Below the pieces are notes generated by a model. It worked only from the letters and a program-made list of their open reading frames with translations. It was not told the origin of the DNA and ran no database searches. From NCBI GenBank assembly GCA_024803745.1, contig JANJXV010000190.1:62001-126000 (forward strand): a DNA stretch of 64,000 nucleotides, read 5' to 3'. This document shows, piece by piece, positions 44,401 to 51,650 of the stretch. Positions within the stretch are counted from its first letter, which is position 1; the number at the start of each line of letters is the position of its first letter. The position numbers and the translations under genes were made by a program. This stretch comes from Megascapheus bottae (lineage: Eukaryota; Chordata; Mammalia; Rodentia; Geomyidae).

Positions 44401-45798
44401 CTGACAGAGTGTCTCATGGCTCTTCAGCGAGGAGTGTTTCTGCTGTCTGGTAAGTTGCATTTCAGGGACTTTGTTTTTTCTAAAACAAACGAGTTTCTAA
44501 GGCTATATTTTACCTCCTACAAAGCAGAGAAAATCTGAGAAGCCACAACCAGGCAGTATTACTTGTCTGCTTTTCTACATTTACAGCTTTGACCTTTATC
44601 TTCTTTCCAGAGGTGTGTGTGTGTGTGTGTGTTTTAAATGAATCTGAACATGCATGACATATTAAAGCACTTCTCTCCCTTTGAGGAGAAGCAGGGGACA
44701 TGGCTTGGGTAGACCTCATCACCTGTTAGCATGAAGTCGAGGGATGATGGTCTCCAGAGTCTAGATTTTCAGATACTTGGTACATCATTACTTGGGAGAG
44801 TTGTGCCTTCTCCTCGTGGAGCACATATTACCTGTGCAGTGAGATTATTGCCACTAAGGGAAACTACAGAAATATTAACAAGCAGTTTTTACCTTAGACA
44901 TAAATTATAATGAGAGGATTGCACTCTTAAGTCAAAATCCCTTTTAGCTGTATCTGTCCTGAGGACATGCTCTGGTAAGTACTCTGCCTGTCAGTGTTCA
45001 TGCTCAGCATGACCATGTCTACCAGTTGCTTGGAATGCCTTTTGCTTTACAATAGATTTATAATGTTAAAGGCCCACAAAGAAAAGGAGTGGTCTCAGGA
45101 TATGCAAAAGATAGAAACCCCCTCAGATAAAAACTTGGGCAGTTGGTAATGTAAGTCAGTGACAGAAGCCTTTTCTTCATAGTTGATACTCCAGGTTCTA
45201 TCTCCAGCACGGGTTCTATCTCTAGCACTGCAACAACATAAATGAATAAAAATAAAAACTAAGCTAGGCACTGACTGGTGGCTCACACTTGTAATCCTAG
45301 ATACTCAGGAGACTGATATCTGAGGATTGGGGTTCAATCCTGAACAGGAAAGTCCATGAGACTCATATTCAGTTAACCACCACATAGCTGGAAGCCAGGC
45401 TGTAGCTCAAAGTGATAGAATACTAGCCTTGATCAGGGATAGTGCCCAGGCCTTGAGTTCAAGGCCCAGGACTGGTGTACACACACACAGTGCAAGAGGG
45501 CCAAGTGTGGTGACAGCCAAGGTAGTTACAGGATTGTTGTTTGAGTCCAATCAGGCAAAAGTGAGTGAGACATCTCATCTCATAAACAAGCTGGAGCTGG
45601 TAGCTGCTCTCTATAATCCTAGCTGAAATCCAAGGATCATGGTTCAAAGTTAGCCACGCAGGAAAATCTGTGAGAAACGTATCTCCAATTAACCAACACA
45701 AAGCTGGAGGTAGAAGTGTGGCTCAAGTGGCATAGCTCCAGTCTTGAATGAAAAAGCTAAGGAATAGGCCCAGGCCTTGAATTTTGGCCTCAGTTCTG

Positions 45799-45840
<42 letters not shown>

Positions 45841-48807
45841 GCCCCCCTCTCTCTCCAATTGTGGTAGTATACCTCGTTAGAAGGCAGAGGGAGAAAAACA
45901 CACAAACACACACACACACTCCTCCTGCCCCCCTCTCTCTCCAATTGTGGTAGTATACCTCATTAGAAGGCAAAGGGAGAAAAAGATCGTGATATAGGTA
46001 AAAGTGCTAGGGGGAAAACAAAACTAAAGCAAAAACATCTGGCTTTGTGGTGTTAAGTGGAGATAAGAGTCTCATGGACTTACCTTCCCAGGCTGGCTTT
46101 TTTGTTTTTTTGGCGAGTTCTGGGCTTGAGCTCAGGGTCTGAACACTGTCCTTGGACTTTCTCAAGGCTAGAGCTCTACCACTTGAACCTCAGCACTACT
46201 TCCAGCTTTTTTCTATGTATGTGGTGCTGAGGAATCGAACCCTGGTCCTCGTGCAGGCTAGGCAAGCACTCTACCACTAGGCTAAACTCCCAGCCCCAAG
46301 GCTGGCTTTGAACCACACAATCATCAGATGTTAGCTAGAGCTTCTAGGTTGAGTCACCATTGCCCAGCTCTTAATATTTTTATGCATTTTTTTTTGCTAG
46401 TCCTGGGACTTGAACTCAGGGCCTAGGCACTGTTCTTGACCTTGCTCAAGGCTAGCACTCTACCACTTGAGCCACAGCACCACTTCTAGCTTTTTTGTGT
46501 ATGTGGTAACCAAGGAATTGAACCCAGGGCTTCATGCATGTTAGGCAAGCATTCTACCAGTAGGCCAAACTCCCAACCCTGGACTTCTTAAAATTTTTTT
46601 AGTGCACGTGGGATTACTTTTAAAAGGAAAATAAATTGGTTTGGCTGCTGTTTTCCAAATGTATAACCCATCATTTCTATCTCATTTATGGATCAGTGTT
46701 TTAATTTCCCATATTTTAAAGTCCTGTGTCTATTCTGCTATGACATCCAGTATGTTATTTGAGCCCGTGTGCTCTATCCACATGAGGCTGTGTTCTCTTC
46801 AGATTACAGAATTACTGGAAACACTGTGTTATGTTACTGCTGTGGCTTACGCAGTTTCCGAGAACTGACCTATCAGTATCGACAGAACATTCCTGCTTCT
46901 GAATTGCCAGGTAAGGTGTCCACAGACTGAATTTGGCTTCTTAACCTGTTAATACAGATGTTCAGTTTGGGCCTTGGTGCAGTGCTTGTCATACAATAAA
47001 AGTCCTAAGCTTATGCGTATAGACCTAGCTACTTAGGAGACTGAGATCTGGGGATTATGGTTCAAAGCCAACCTGGGCAGGAAAATCCATTAGACTATTG
47101 CCATTTAACTACCGGAAAACTGGAAGTGGCATTGTGATTCAAAATGGTTGAATGCTAGCCTTGGTGGAAAAAACTCAAGGACAATGCCCAGGCCCTGAGT
47201 TCAAGCTCCATGACCAACAACAACAAAAAGAGTAAGAGTCCCACAAGCCAAGGAAATGGGCAGTTTCAAGATGCTGTTTACTGTAGGACTTTTTGTCGCT
47301 GCTAGTCAACGCAGATTTCTAAAGCAAAGATGTCATATTGATCACTGGAGTTATTTTGTTTCCTAGATTTGGTTTTCAGTTAAATTTCTTTTTTCCTTTT
47401 CTTAATTCCTAGCAATGTCCAAGGAAACTGGTCATAGAGTGACAAGATACTTTGAATTGAGAGTTTCATCATGTTTCTACTTACACATTCAGTTAGCTGG
47501 GTGAGTATGTGTGATGTCTAATGTGGATGTATATGTTCTCTTTTCCAGTGGCTGTAACATCCCGTCCTGACTGCTATTGGGGCCGTAACTGCCGCACTCA
47601 GGTGAAAGCTCACCATGCAATGTGAGTCAGCCTGAGGGGGTTTATGAGGGGTATAGTTGGCTATAGGTCTTTGAGATTGAGGAAGGCAATAACAGCAGTT
47701 AGTCAACTATATTTAAATATATACTAATTTGGAATCTGGGGTATATCAAGAGACCTTGATAGTAGTTTGAGACTTGAAAGTATATACTTCTATACGCATA
47801 CAAAAAAAAATCTTCATGTAGCAATTCTCATTTTCTGAGGTGTTTGTCTATAAATGTCCACCTTCCACCTCTGGAGTTATTTTATCCTAGGTTTAATAGC
47901 TTGTGGAAAACATCTGACATACATTTGAGGGTTAGCTCTCTAAGTTAGTGGCTGTGGTTGCTGAGAATGTCCATCCTATGCTACAAGCCCCATTCACACA
48001 TTCACGTAATGCCATGACAACTGGGCATCATAGTATGAATGATTTAAAAAGTACTATAACTTAGCCACTCTGTACTACCACCACCACCATAGTGTGTCTT
48101 TGATGCAGTCTTTTATTATTATTATTTTTAATTATGCAGTACTAAGGCATCAAACCCAGGGCCTCAGGCATGCCAGGCAAGTACTCTACCACTAAGCCCC
48201 ATTCTCAGTCCTTTGGTGTAGTGTTTTTGTTTTTGTTTTGGTCGGACATAGGGCTTGAACTCTGGGCTTGTGCACTGTTCCTGAGCTCTTCAGTTCCTGT
48301 GGCCCTTGAGCCACAGCACCACTTCCCCTTTACTAACTGTATTTTTTGTGTGTGTGTCTTTTCTTTTTTGGTACTGGGGATTGAACCCAGGATGTTGCAC
48401 TTGCTAGGCAAGTGCTTTGCCACTGAGCTACATCCCAGCTCCACTTCCCCCTTTCTAGTGATAATTGGAGGTAAGAGTCTCATGGTCTTTAGTGCCCGGG
48501 CTGGCTTTGAACTGCAATCCTCAGGTCTCAGCTTCCTGAGTAGCTAGGATTACAGGCATGAGTTACTTCGCCCCGGCGGCCCAGCCTTGCCCTGCCCTTA
48601 AATAGCTAAGTGACATGATCACTATATAATCCCTGACCAAAACAATGCATTGGCTCAAATTAAGATAATTATGTTAGTACACCCCCACCCACCCTTTCTC
48701 ACATGGTTCTTCCATTATGGGGTTTTACAGTCCTTTGTATGATTTGGACATTGTCTCCCGGCAGGAAATTCAATCACATCTGTGAACAGACGAGGTTCAA
48801 GAACTGA
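16891..48807 (+). CDS. CHFR: CHFR, E3 ubiquitin ligase with FHA, RING and PBZ domains
   Basis: Mitotic-stress checkpoint E3 ligase. It ubiquitinates targets such as PLK1 and AURKA and binds poly(ADP-ribose). Seventeen coding exons are joined in frame to give 655 residues (human 664). Exons: 16891-17023, 21426-21525, 23187-23296, 26017-26076, 26189-26374, 27283-27450, 31897-32056, 33322-33476, 33823-33985, 36060-36205, 38873-38992, 40991-41074, 41612-41682, 44362-44449, 46803-46910, 47549-47621, 48765-48807. The FHA domain covers about 38-90, with R42, S57, H60 and N80. The RING is C3HC4: C294, C297, C310, H312, C315, C318, C329, C332. A basic patch lies near 245-250. A Cys-rich region covers about 470-620. 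The C-terminal PBZ finger uses C626, C632, H640 and H646. No stops or frameshifts. Splice sites are GT-AG except intron 8 (GC-AG). Confidence 0.97.
17024..18400. other. CHFR: CHFR intron 1, proximal part
   Basis: The end of the CpG island runs to about 17260. Unique AT-rich sequence follows to about 18150, then a plus-strand B1-Geo (18152-18372). No coding sequence is seen. Confidence 0.6.
18396..18640 (+). mobile_element. old LINE-1 3'-end fragment
   Basis: The order of phrases CCTAGAAGTGGAATTCTTAG, a later 'atga actgtttttgaaag', and 'cattctcaccagcagtgt' follows the 3' region of ancient mammalian L1 elements. The match is by remembered consensus and diverged. Confidence 0.55.
18690..19930 (+). 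pseudogene. processed type I keratin pseudogene
   Basis: Intronless remains of a type I (acidic) keratin rod, in order. The coil 1A start reads VTMQ-L at 18710. The coil 1B start reads Y-S-H-Y-S-N-T-I-E-D then D-K-I-F-G-A-T (18813 on). SVEAD-like sequence is near 18975, ELAY near 19028, YEVM near 19540 and LQGLE-like sequence near 19650. It holds many stops and frameshifts. The body is split at about 19046-19490 by a plus-strand B1-Geo and an ID-Geo. The exact parent (a KRT10/14/18/19-type gene) and the 3' end are not resolved. It lies in the sense direction of CHFR intron 1 and is not expected to be spliced in. Confidence 0.7.
19046..19490 (+). mobile_element. B1-Geo and ID-Geo SINEs inside the keratin pseudogene
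   Basis: A B1-Geo lies at about 19050-19263 and an ID-Geo at 19266-19455, the latter with a C-run and a GAAAAG-rich tail. Keratin homology resumes at about 19493. Confidence 0.75.
20230..21150 (-). repeat. poly-G tract and minus-strand SINEs, CHFR intron 1
   Basis: The G-run at 20240-20253 with further G-runs to 20268 could form a G-quadruplex. It forms the head side of a minus-strand B1-Geo (20270-20460). A minus-strand ID-Geo follows at 20827-21011, with part of a second directly behind it (21012-21145). 20461-20820 and 21151-21425 are unique sequence without recognised features. Confidence 0.75.
21426..21525 (+). CDS. CHFR: CHFR exon 2 (FHA core)
   Basis: TTATAG|GCTGTGAC to CACCAG|GTGAG. 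It encodes residues 45-78 of the FHA fold, including S57-G-D-H60, the phosphopeptide-binding loop. Two bases are carried over. Confidence 0.95.
21526..23186. repeat. CHFR: CHFR intron 2: B1, B1-Geo, ID-Geo
   Basis: Contents: minus-strand old B1 (21828-21932) with an (AAAC)-rich end, minus-strand B1-Geo (21985-22206), a degraded ID-like piece (22262-22345) and a minus-strand ID-Geo (22892-23075). 22350-22890 is unique and unrecognised. Confidence 0.7.
23187..23296 (+). CDS. CHFR: CHFR exon 3 (end of FHA)
   Basis: TTTACAG|TACCAATGG to GAACACA|GTAAG. It carries T-N-G-T-V-I-N, so the T77-S-T-N80-G motif matches the FHA consensus (human has S in place of N, from memory), and ends in YRKNEPEH. Confidence 0.95.
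24528..24980 (-). mobile_element. ID-Geo split by a nested B1-Geo
   Basis: The host ID-Geo stops at about 24643 and resumes at 24889. The 11-base repeat AGCTTTTCTGT lies at 24632-24642 and 24889-24899. Here the B1-headed element is the younger one, the reverse of the order at 3.1 kb. Confidence 0.82.
25451..25497. repeat. (GT)n microsatellite
   Basis: About 23 GT dinucleotides, uninterrupted, in CHFR intron 3. Confidence 0.97.
26017..26076 (+). CDS. CHFR: CHFR exon 4
   Basis: TTTCAG|ATGTGGC to TCTTTTG|GTGAG. Sixty bases encoding NVAYLYESLSEKQGIAQESF. A 112-bp intron without repeats separates it from exon 5. Confidence 0.95.
26189..26374 (+). CDS. CHFR: CHFR exon 5, with tandem donors
   Basis: Acceptor CTTGCAG|AAGCC. 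It encodes the Ser/Thr-rich linker after the FHA domain (EANKENVYH ... CMEEPQPSTSTSDLF). The donor chosen is ATAG|GTAAAG. A second in-frame donor, TCTA|GTGTGA, ends the exon at 26398 and adds eight residues (GKDHSSSS). That longer form aligns with human CHFR length. Confidence 0.9.
26375..27282. repeat. CHFR: CHFR intron 5: B1-Geo, (GAT)n
   Basis: Minus-strand B1-Geo with a partly duplicated head (26596-26866), then (GAT)n/(TTC)n (26879-26925). 26940-27240 is unique AT-rich sequence without recognised features. Confidence 0.7.
26879..26912. repeat. (GAT)n microsatellite
   Basis: Eleven GAT triplets followed by four TTC triplets, at the tail side of a SINE. Confidence 0.95.
27283..27450 (+). 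CDS. CHFR: CHFR exon 6
   Basis: CTCACAG|GGTCTGG to AAAAGGAG|GTTAGA. It encodes the linker GSGDVGIST..., ends in EPAKKKIKG, a basic patch that may act in nuclear import, and leaves one base. Its donor is a weak GT site. Confidence 0.93.
28004..28106. repeat. (CTGTG)n and alternating TG/CATG stretch
   Basis: Five to six CTGTG units (28004-28035) are followed by a purine-pyrimidine alternating run with GTGTGTGTGCATGCGCATG (28087-28105). Confidence 0.85.
29189..29335. repeat. C-poor GTGGTATG-type cryptic repeat
   Basis: About 145 bases almost without C on the plus strand, built from degenerate TGGTG, GGTAATG and TGTGGT units. It behaves like a decayed minisatellite. The minus-strand frame across it is His/Thr/Tyr-rich and meaningless. 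Confidence 0.75.
29837..29972. repeat. (CT)n microsatellite
   Basis: A long CT run with a few CCTC interruptions, then a C-rich stretch, next to an old B1. Confidence 0.95.
31897..32056 (+). CDS. CHFR: CHFR exon 7 (first RING half)
   Basis: CTTGCAG|ATGGGGAG to TGTGAG|GTACG. It carries KMEETLTCIICQDLLHDC with the first two RING zinc ligands, C294 and C297. The region before it (LQLLV, HEDVR) is conserved with human. Confidence 0.96.
32057..33321. other. CHFR: CHFR intron 7
   Basis: One minus-strand ID-Geo (32287-32480). The rest (32500-33300) is unique sequence with nothing recognised. Confidence 0.6.
33322..33476 (+). CDS. CHFR: CHFR exon 8 (second RING half), GC donor
   Basis: CTACTAG|TTTGCAG to ACCCAG|GCAAGT. 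It carries C-M-H-T-F-C-A-A-C and L-C-P-T-C, the remaining RING ligands, then ILNNLVEAYLIQHP. The reading frame into exon 9 requires the non-canonical GC donor, whose surroundings (CAG|GCAAGT) are otherwise ideal. Confidence 0.94.
33477..33822. other. CHFR: CHFR intron 8 (GC-AG) with one SINE
   Basis: A short intron of 346 bp starting GC and ending AG. A minus-strand ID-Geo fills 33565-33740. Confidence 0.85.
33823..33985 (+). CDS. CHFR: CHFR exon 9 (acidic Ser-rich segment)
   Basis: GCATTTAG|ATAAAAG to GACATTAG|GTAAG. It reads DKSRSEEDMRSMDARNK and then the acidic serine cluster DEEGSSEDLLELSDVDSES, a likely kinase-substrate stretch. Confidence 0.95.
33986..36059. repeat. CHFR: CHFR intron 9: old B1, SINEs, (TG)n
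   Basis: Plus-strand old B1 (34320-34435), degraded minus-strand B1-Geo (34610-34800), minus-strand ID-Geo (35186-35370) and (TG)n (35402-35435). 35440-36055 is unique and unrecognised. Confidence 0.7.
35402..35450. repeat. (TG)n then (CATA)-like microsatellite
   Basis: About 16 TG units followed by ACACATACATACACA. Confidence 0.95.
36060..36205 (+). CDS. CHFR: CHFR exon 10
   Basis: TTGCAG|TCAGCC to CAACAG|GTGAG. It begins QPYIVCRQCPEYRRQA, the start of the Cys-rich region, followed by a Pro/Ser-rich linker. Confidence 0.95.
36206..38872. repeat. CHFR: CHFR intron 10: B1, ID, SINEs, poly-G
   Basis: Plus-strand old B1 (36355-36465), plus-strand monomeric ID (36796-36885), plus-strand B1-Geo (37500-37770), minus-strand B1-Geo (37930-38145), minus-strand ID-Geo (38180-38365) and a G-run (38416-38429). 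36890-37495 and 38440-38870 are unique. Confidence 0.7.
38873..38992 (+). CDS. CHFR: CHFR exon 11, NAGNAG acceptor
   Basis: Acceptor CTTCAG|CAG|CCC. Use of the first AG gives A-A-Q-D-Y-V-C-P-L; use of the second (exon from 38876) drops one Ala. The first is preferred because human has A-V-Q-D-Y at this point, as I remember it. Ends CAGCAGT|GTGAG. It contains four Cys of the Cys-rich domain and the FQPMPDRR segment. Confidence 0.92.
38993..40990. repeat. CHFR: CHFR intron 11
   Basis: 38993-39895 is unique sequence without recognised features. A plus-strand ID-Geo follows (39900-40095), then two plus-strand B1-Geo copies (40105-40345 and 40380-40600), the second with a long poly-A. 40630-40985 is unique. 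Confidence 0.7.
40991..41074 (+). CDS. CHFR: CHFR exon 12
   Basis: TCCACAG|GTACTG to TTCTGCG|GTAAGG. It encodes LQPFCHLYWGCSRSGCFG, the core of the Cys-rich domain. Confidence 0.95.
41075..41611. other. CHFR: CHFR intron 12
   Basis: A plus-strand old B1 (41330-41450) with a GA-rich tail. The rest is unique. Confidence 0.65.
41612..41682 (+). CDS. CHFR: CHFR exon 13
   Basis: TCTGGCAG|AGCTC to CTGAAG|GTACTA. It reads ELNLGDKCLDGVLNNNNY and ends in phase 0. Confidence 0.95.
41683..44361. repeat. CHFR: CHFR intron 13
   Basis: Unique from 41683 to 42520. A degraded B1-Geo-like piece lies at 42530-42655, another at 42665-42885, a monomeric ID at 42897-42980, a plus-strand ID-Geo at 43092-43275 and a plus-strand B1-Geo at 44005-44235. 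43280-44000 is unique and unrecognised. Confidence 0.65.
44362..44449 (+). CDS. CHFR: CHFR exon 14
   Basis: CATGACAG|AACTAC to CTGTCTG|GTAAG. It encodes NYLITKGLTWKNMLTECL and then ALQRGVFLLS. Confidence 0.95.
44450..46802. repeat. CHFR: CHFR intron 14: SINEs and CA-rich tandem duplication
   Basis: (GT)n at 44613-44632. Plus-strand B1-Geo at 45265-45480 and 45595-45797. CA tract and 96-bp duplication at 45790-45986. A minus-strand B1-Geo (46035-46375) is split by a minus-strand ID-Geo (46112-46296); the repeat AGGCTGGCTTT lies at 46090-46100 and 46299-46309. A further minus-strand ID-Geo lies at 46400-46580. 44640-45260 is unique. Confidence 0.72.
45790..45986. repeat. (CA)n with a 96-bp tandem duplication
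   Basis: A unit made of a CA run, a CCCCCCTCTCTCTCCAATTG segment and GTGGTAGTATACCTC occurs twice with a 96-bp period (CCAATT at 45855 and 45951), with few differences. It grew from the tail of the B1-Geo at 45595-45797. Confidence 0.88.
46803..46910 (+). CDS. CHFR: CHFR exon 15
   Basis: CTCTTCAG|ATTACAG to TTGCCAG|GTAAGG. It reads DYRITGNTVLCYCCGLRSF and ends in QYRQNIPASELP. Confidence 0.95.
46911..47548. other. CHFR: CHFR intron 15
   Basis: Plus-strand B1-Geo (46975-47225), then unique sequence. Confidence 0.65.
47549..47621 (+). CDS. CHFR: CHFR exon 16 (PBZ finger, first part)
   Basis: TTTCCAG|TGGCTG to GCAAT|GTGAG. It carries RPDCYWGRNCRTQVKAHH. C626, C632 and H640 are three of the four zinc ligands of the poly(ADP-ribose)-binding finger. 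Confidence 0.96.
47622..48764. repeat. CHFR: CHFR intron 16
   Basis: Minus-strand ID fragment (48125-48210) and a minus-strand B1-Geo (48240-48575) interrupted by a minus-strand ID-like monomer (about 48345-48442). The rest is unique. Confidence 0.68.
48765..48807 (+). CDS. CHFR: CHFR exon 17, C-terminus
   Basis: CGGCAG|GAAATTC. It encodes the last 13 residues, KFNHICEQTRFKN, then TGA. H646 completes the PBZ finger. Confidence 0.97.
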
Positions 48808-49875
48808 TCGTCATCTGAACTGAGCATCAGGGGAGACATGCAGACAGCTGTGGTACATTGGAGACAGAGACTTTTAAGGGCATTTCTGTAGCTTTCCCTA
48901 AGTAGTGCTGGGGTGTCTGACTAAGGCACTATGTTGTGACTTTCTTTTGTGGATTTTACCCCTAGGTGAGACTCCCTTGGGTGGCCTGGGAGCCCTAGAG
49001 GCAACAGGCCTTTTGATGAGTGCAGGAGGCAGAATGGCCAACTGAAAACTTCCTGCCTGCTAGCTGTCCCCTCCTACAGGGACAATGACAGTGCAGATTT
49101 GTGCTTTTGTACCTTTTCCACAACTACAGTTGAATTTGGCATCTCCTTTCAAAAAAGCTTCATGGAAGAAAGAGGGAGGTTTATCAGAAGCATACTATTT
49201 AAGCAAAGGGAGCTTAAGTTTACAGCCTATATGATGTACAGATTATTCTGCTGTTGGGAAATCATAGCCTTTTATATATTTTTTATTTTAACAGGTTTGG
49301 GGCTTCTAATAAGATTTAAATATCACAAACCGTAGCACAAATAATATAATTTAAATTTTACAAATTGACTGCATTTGTTGATAGTATAATATTTGAGAGG
49401 ATAAGCATATGTTTTTATTTAAAAAAAAAATCAGTTGTCCAAAACTGCTACGCCTGGATGTGGATGTCAAGTTAGCAGCTTCTTCTTGAGTGTATGAGTG
49501 GAGTTTTCAGCTCCCTAGCACAGGGCTGGCCATGGTCCCTGCTCCCTCTGGAGTTGCCCTCTGGTTGTACCCCCAAAAGCTCTTGATGGGGGTTGCAGGA
49601 GGCTTTGCCCCTGTGCCCTTTCTTGCTACATTAGGTTTGCCATGTCATCTGGAATACTTGAAAAAAAATTTTTTTGTTAAAAATCAAAAGGGTTCTTTTT
49701 ATCTTTCCTTGAAATCACCTGTTATGTTTGTAAACTGGTAACTTTTTGCTTCTTCTCAGGAATACAATTTTCAACTATTGTCTTGCTCTTGATAGTTTTA
49801 CTGAGAGGCAGTACTCTGTATTTGTGGGAGAAAGTTCTCTTTTTTGATTCAAATAAACAAGCTGTGTTTGTTTTT
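48808..49875 (+). other. CHFR: CHFR 3' UTR and poly(A) signal
   Basis: About 1.05 kb without SINEs, then AATAAA at 49852-49857 followed by a GT-rich stretch at 49876-49900. These are typical cleavage-site surroundings. No earlier AATAAA is seen in the UTR. Confidence 0.8.
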
Positions 49876-49879
49876 CACC

Positions 49880-50479
49880 TGTGTTGGATTTATGTGTGGA
49901 ACTTCCACATACTCTCATTGTAATGGAGTCAGGTTCTATGGAGGTTTACTAGTTCTTTATTACTTGTCTTCTAATCTCACAGCAACTTGAGTAACATAGG
50001 ATGAGGTTGGGTCCCAAACCTGGTAAAAATGCCTCAGAGGGGGCCCTGAGTTTGGCCTAGTGGTAGAGTGCTTACCTAGCATGCACGAAGACCAGGGTTC
50101 GATTCCTCAGTACCACATACATAGAAAAAAAGCCGGAAGTGGTGCTGAGGCTCAAGTGGTAGAGTTCTAGCCTTGAGAAAATCCAAGGACAGTGCTCAGG
50201 CTCTGAGCTCAAGGCCCAGGACTGGCAAAAAAAAAAAAAAAAAAAAAAAAAGTCACAGTTCTCTTCATTCCAATGAACCCTGGAAGTCAACAAGCTGTTT
50301 GTCCAGTGTAGATGTGTTTGTTGTCTGTAGCTACGAAAGGAGGGCTGCTATGTGTCTGAGCCTTGAAGAATGGGCTGAGCAATAATTCTCCTACTTCATC
50401 TTCAAAAGGTAAAAATGAAAGTAAGACCCAGAGGAATCAGTAGCCTTTTATGCCTAGGGTTAAGTCTCAATATTCTTCC

Positions 50480-50539
<60 letters not shown>

Positions 50540-50866
50540 GCCCAGGGTTAAGTCTCAATACTCCTTCCTTCCTTCCTTCCTTCCTTCCTTCCTTCCTTCC
50601 TTCCTTCCTTCCTTCCTTCCTTCCTTCCTTCCTTCCTTCCTTTCGTGTCATAAGACTTGAACTCTGGGCCTGGGCACTGTCCCTGAGCTCTTCAGCTCAA
50701 GGCTACCACCCTACCCCTGAGCCACAACACCACTTCCCCTTTTCTAGTGATTAATTGGAAATAAGATTCTCCCGATCTTTACTGCCCAAGCTGGCTTTGA
50801 ACCATGATCCTCAGATCTCAGTCTCCTGAGTTGATAGGATTACAGGTGTGAGCCACTGTGCCCGGC
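49880..50866. repeat. intergenic: SINEs, (CT)n and (CCTT)n
   Basis: Plus-strand ID-Geo (50045-50225) with poly-A, (CT)n (50479-50534), (CCTT)n (50563-50642) and a minus-strand B1-Geo (50645-50865). The 17-base AGGGTTAAGTCTCAATA lies at 50456-50472 and again at 50544-50560, on either side of the CT tract. Confidence 0.85.
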
Positions 50867-51650
50867 ATAATAACTCCAGTGCCATTGAGGAATCTGCTGT
50901 AGCTTCTCTGTCCCTCAAAGCAGTGAGTGCATCCCTGGCCCAAGTGAAGAGGCCAAGGGGACCCTGCAGTAATTTTGAGTGTATGGTGGTCAGAAGCCCG
51001 GATCTAGCTCTAATCCAAGGGGGCCTTGGGCCTGGGCAGTCATTTCTGGGTGAATAAAAGATTTAAGGGCTTTAGTTTCTCTTCCATCCAATCCCCATAA
51101 ATCACCAACAGTGTGCAGGCTCCTGCACAGGATTGCCCCTAATGGGGTACTGCAGCTACATATTCAATGGGCTTTTCTGTGGCTCTTGAGCCCATCCTTG
51201 GAACAGAACCAACAGATGGGCCCGCAACTGATGCTCACTGAGTTTTTTGTGTCCCCCAGTATAGCAAAAGGGAAAGGCATGCTTCAGGTAATCCCAACTG
51301 AAGCTGAGGTCTGGCCTGTCCACCTCTCCATTCTGTCCTTTCTTAGCCTGAAGGGTTCCAAGTGCTGAGCTAGAGGGAAAGTTCCTCAGCTGCTCCAGGA
51401 AGTCCTTTGCTGGATTAGCCTGTCAGGACTCTTGACTAGAACTGAGAAAATTCCCTTAAAGCCTAAGCCTACTACAAAGGCTATTTCAAACAGGGTTAAT
51501 CATCTTTATTACCTGAGGCCAGCATATAGTAGTCTAGAAATTTACCACCAGCCTGAGCTACCTTTTGCCCCAAAGACTTGGCGGCTCCATGAGGGAACAG
51601 TTCCAGATGGTCCGAAAAGCCAGTAGTTTTAAAACAAAACAAAACAATCA
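50866..51650. other. intergenic, SINE-free, unidentified
   Basis: About 780 bases of mixed composition without a recognised repeat. Open frames of up to 85 codons occur on the plus strand but show no motif I can name. An old transposon or retroviral remnant is possible. Confidence 0.3.

Noticed and set aside
50848..51057. Endogenous retroviral envelope remnant
   Set aside because: A short Ser/Ala/Leu-rich frame is faintly suggestive, but there are no LTRs, primer-binding site or clear domain, so the claim is not supportable.
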